A stretch of 64,000 nucleotides of DNA from Lysinibacter cavernae (GTDB lineage: Bacteria > Actinomycetota > Actinomycetes > Actinomycetales > Microbacteriaceae). The notes beneath the pieces are model-generated. The model was not told where the DNA came from, ran no database searches, and was given only the letters and a program-made list of their open reading frames with translations. Location of the stretch: positions 1,713,838-1,777,837 of the forward strand of contig NZ_JAAMOX010000001.1 in assembly GCF_011758565.1 (NCBI RefSeq), in the 5' to 3' direction. Made by a program: the position numbers and the translations under genes. Shown piece after piece: positions 62,901 through 64,000 of this stretch (positions within the stretch are counted from its first letter, which is position 1; every line of letters begins with the position of its first letter).

Positions 62901-63704
62901 ATGGCCTACGAATACGGATACTCGGTCGAGAACGAAGACGCGCTTGTGCTCTGGGAAGCCCAGTTTGGTGACTTCGCCAACGGCGCACAGACCGTTATCG
63001 ACGAGTTCATCTCGTCGGCCGAGCAGAAGTGGGGCCAGCACTCAAGCGTTGTGCTCCTGCTGCCGCACGGCTACGAAGGCCAGGGCCCAGACCACTCGTC
63101 GGCACGCATCGAGCGTTACCTGCAACTGTGCGCAGAAGACAACATGATTGTTGCCCGCCCATCGACGCCTGCGTCGTACTTCCACCTGCTGCGCCGCCAG
63201 GCACAGGCCCGCCCACGCAAGCCGCTCATCGTCTTCACCCCGAAGGCCATGCTGCGTCTGCGCGGAGCCACGAGCTCGGTTGAAGACTTCACCACCGGAG
63301 GCTTCGAGCCGGTTATCGACGACGCCCGCGTCACCGATAAGGCCGCGATCAAGCGCGTTGTGATGGTCTCAGGCAAGACGTACTACGACCTGCTGCACGA
63401 GCTCGAAAAGAACCCGAACGACAAGGTCGCCCTCGTCCGCATCGAACAGTACTACCCTGCACCGGTTGTGGAACTCACCGAGGTGCTCGACAGCTACCCC
63501 AACGCAGAACTCGTTTGGGTGCAGGACGAGCCAGAGAACCAGGGTGCGTGGCCGTTCATCAGCATGGAGGTCAGCAAGCAGGAGAACCCGGGACGCGCGT
63601 TCTCGGTTGTCTCTCGCCCGGCATCCGCTTCGCCGTCAACCGGCTCGGCTAAGCGTCACGCGATTGAGCAGGCAGAGCTTATCGCTCGCGCGCTCGACGT
63701 CTAG
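59937..63704 (+). CDS. kgd: Multifunctional 2-oxoglutarate dehydrogenase/decarboxylase with fused E2 succinyltransferase domain
   Basis: A 1255-residue fused E1o/E2 protein of the actinobacterial type. N-terminal helix: FGANEWLVEELHKQYV. An Ala/Pro-rich linker (about 65-110) is followed by an acyltransferase domain (about 140-375) ending TSTYDHRVIQGAGSGEFL. The thiamine-diphosphate dehydrogenase part follows: GMAHRGRLSVLANIAGK, AANPSHLEAANGVLEGIVRARQ, HGDAAMAGQGVVYET, HVNGDDPESVVHVARLA, then the transketolase-like C-terminal domain (YEGQGPDHSSARIERYLQL). No lipoyl domain is present, as usual for this class; a separate lipoyl E2 would be needed. It acts in the TCA cycle. GTG 59937 is the listed start; a TTG 24 nt later is possible. 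Confidence 0.95.
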   Translation: MNTREWAIGLNSQTTGSGTSDGSSNDFGANEWLVEELHKQYVVDKNLVDSSWWPILEKYSPTTPQTPSNPEPAAAPAASAAPAPAAAAQAAPAASSATPPTTPIAKTTATAPKPQPIPADAPVTGSLTTASEEPKDAEPKDQITPLRGMAKTLSVNMDASLTIPTATSVRTIPAKLLIDNRIVINNHMKRSRGGKVSFTHLIGWALIQTLSEFRSQNVYYDEIDGKPSVVAPAHVNLGIAIDLPKPDGTRALMVPSIKRADTLTFAEYLAAYEDLVKRARNNKLTAADFAGTTVSLTNPGGIGTVHSVPRLMKGQGCIIGAGALDYPAEFQGSSQQTLDNLAIGKTITLTSTYDHRVIQGAGSGEFLKIVHERLIGRHSFYEQIFAAVRIPYQPIQWAPDISVDLSDAVSKTARVQELINSYRVRGHLMADIDPLEYVQRSHPDLEIESHGLTFWDLDREFVTGGIGNKRTAKLRDILGVLRDSYCRKTGVEYMHIQDPVQRRWFQEKIEVPYVKPTHDEQIRILEKLNEAEAFETFLQTKFVGQKRFSLEGGESTIALLDEILQGAADDDLDGVAIGMAHRGRLSVLANIAGKTYGQIFREFEGTQSVGKAGGSGDVKYHLGTEGTFKGINGKQIPVYLAANPSHLEAANGVLEGIVRARQDRKPIGSFSHLPILIHGDAAMAGQGVVYETLQMSQLRGYRTGGTIHVVVNNQVGFTTLPRDSRTSVYSTDIGKAIQAPIFHVNGDDPESVVHVARLAYEYRQEFKRDVIIDLVCYRRRGHNEGDDPSMTQPLMYNLIEAKRSVRRLYTESLVGRGDITEEEYELSKKNFQDQLERAFADTHAAQTAAIPVTLPVGNEEDPAHASAQQIGTAVPASVIHTVGDAYGNKPAGFTVHAKLQQLINKRVDMSRNGNIDWGFGEILALGSLLVDGTPVRFAGQDARRGTFVQRHAVFHDRENGQEWLPLMNLTEDQARFWIYDSLLSEYAAMAYEYGYSVENEDALVLWEAQFGDFANGAQTVIDEFISSAEQKWGQHSSVVLLLPHGYEGQGPDHSSARIERYLQLCAEDNMIVARPSTPASYFHLLRRQAQARPRKPLIVFTPKAMLRLRGATSSVEDFTTGGFEPVIDDARVTDKAAIKRVVMVSGKTYYDLLHELEKNPNDKVALVRIEQYYPAPVVELTEVLDSYPNAELVWVQDEPENQGAWPFISMEVSKQENPGRAFSVVSRPASASPSTGSAKRHAIEQAELIARALDV

Positions 63705-63714
63705 GCAGCTGCAT

Positions 63715-63756
63715 GCAGAAGGGCCCCCGTTCCATCCGGAACGGGGGCCCTTCTGC
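63715..63756 (+). terminator. Intrinsic terminator of kgd
   Basis: A perfect 19-bp stem (arm 63715-63733, matching arm 63738-63756) with a 4-nt loop ATCC, very GC-rich, 10 bp after the kgd stop. The palindrome starts GCAGAAGGGCCCCCGTTCC. It may work in both directions for the convergent rsrA-like gene. Confidence 0.9.
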
Positions 63757-63787
63757 ATAAGACTCGCGCCCATCCCGCCCGCTACGA

Positions 63788-63859
63788 ACCTGCATCTATT
63801 TGTGACTTTCTGCGCAGAATTCGGGATTCTTCGACAGAAACTCGCAAATAGATGCAGGT
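63788..63859. repeat. Intergenic long inverted repeat, copy 2
   Basis: Arms 63788-63814 and 63833-63859 pair at 23 of 27 positions. The left arm, ACCTGCATCTATTTGTGACT then TTCTGCG, matches copy 1 at 14880 apart from a few bases. It lies between kgd and the rsrA-like gene. Confidence 0.8.
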
Positions 63860-63902
63860 ACCGAGCCCGCGAGTTCGGGGCTTGCAGGGGGTGGATGCGC
63901 GG

Positions 63903-64000
63903 TTAGGCGTGTTCTGCCTGGATGGAGCGCAGCTTCGCCATGACCTGGGCGCGCAGGTCTTCAGGCGCGGCCTCTTTGCAGGCACGCTGAACGGCCTCGC
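63903..64000 (-). CDS. rsrA: 3' end of a probable mycothiol-system anti-sigma factor (RsrA-like), partial
   Basis: The last 32 residues of a minus-strand gene entering from the right edge: EAVQRACKEAAPEDLRAQVM and then AKLRSIQAEHA before a TAA. The RAC-x-EAPE-LRA-V pattern is the usual C-terminus of actinobacterial RsrA-type zinc anti-sigma factors, which hold the oxidative-stress factor SigR/SigH. The zinc-binding part lies outside the window, so the call is provisional. Confidence 0.55.
   Translation of the reverse strand, partial: EAVQRACKEAAPEDLRAQVMAKLRSIQAEHA

Overview
The window reads as the chromosome of a high-GC Gram-positive actinobacterium, most likely a member of the Microbacteriaceae. 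The clues are a fused multifunctional 2-oxoglutarate dehydrogenase (Kgd type), a GuaB1-type IMP-dehydrogenase relative, an apparent RsrA-type anti-sigma gene fragment at the right edge, many GTG starts and GTGA/ATGA-type overlaps. No rRNA, tRNA, CRISPR array or transposase was seen.

Layout. 1-5009 (-): the N-terminal 1669 residues of a giant secreted surface protein that runs off the left edge. 5.5-9.2 kb: small genes (a CGNR zinc-finger regulator, a short Cys/His protein, two leucine-rich-repeat proteins in a coupled pair, two unknowns). 9.25-14.9 kb: an acid-sugar catabolic operon (DUF1537 kinase, threonate-dehydrogenase-like enzyme, GntP permease, class II aldolase, FCD-type GntR regulator) behind a promoter that overlaps a 33-bp dyad. 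15-19.4 kb: two MFS carriers, a secreted unknown and NnrD. 19.5-26.9 kb: a sortase-assembled pilus locus (large LPLTG protein, SpaH/EbpB-type major pilin, class C sortase) followed by a TetR regulator whose 5' end lies inside the sortase frame. 27-29.3 kb: two overlapping CNNM/CorC-type membrane proteins.

29.4-55.9 kb (-) is the most striking part: about 26.5 kb holding five related giant secreted proteins (1274 to about 1700 residues) with LxxTG-like C-terminal anchors that lack the usual proline, and two ECF sigma factors each fused to a zinc-binding anti-sigma-like domain, a membrane segment and a long tail ending in ETE(S/G)WVV. Each sigma fusion directly follows an adhesin of the same subtype, once with an 8-nt gene overlap, so an [adhesin + membrane-tethered sigma] module appears to have been duplicated in tandem. 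One adhesin copy is broken by a frameshift. Two others share a 574-bp identical 3' block and differ in the number of DUF11 repeats (four against two).

56-64 kb: a MarR-MFS drug-efflux-type operon with an operator on its promoter, intergenic palindromes and degenerate repeats, guaB1, kgd with a strong terminator, and the 3' end of an rsrA-like gene.

Working model (inference): the pilus and the adhesin array build the cell surface, and the membrane-tethered sigma factors may couple adhesin expression to a surface signal. Housekeeping central-metabolism genes flank the array on the right.
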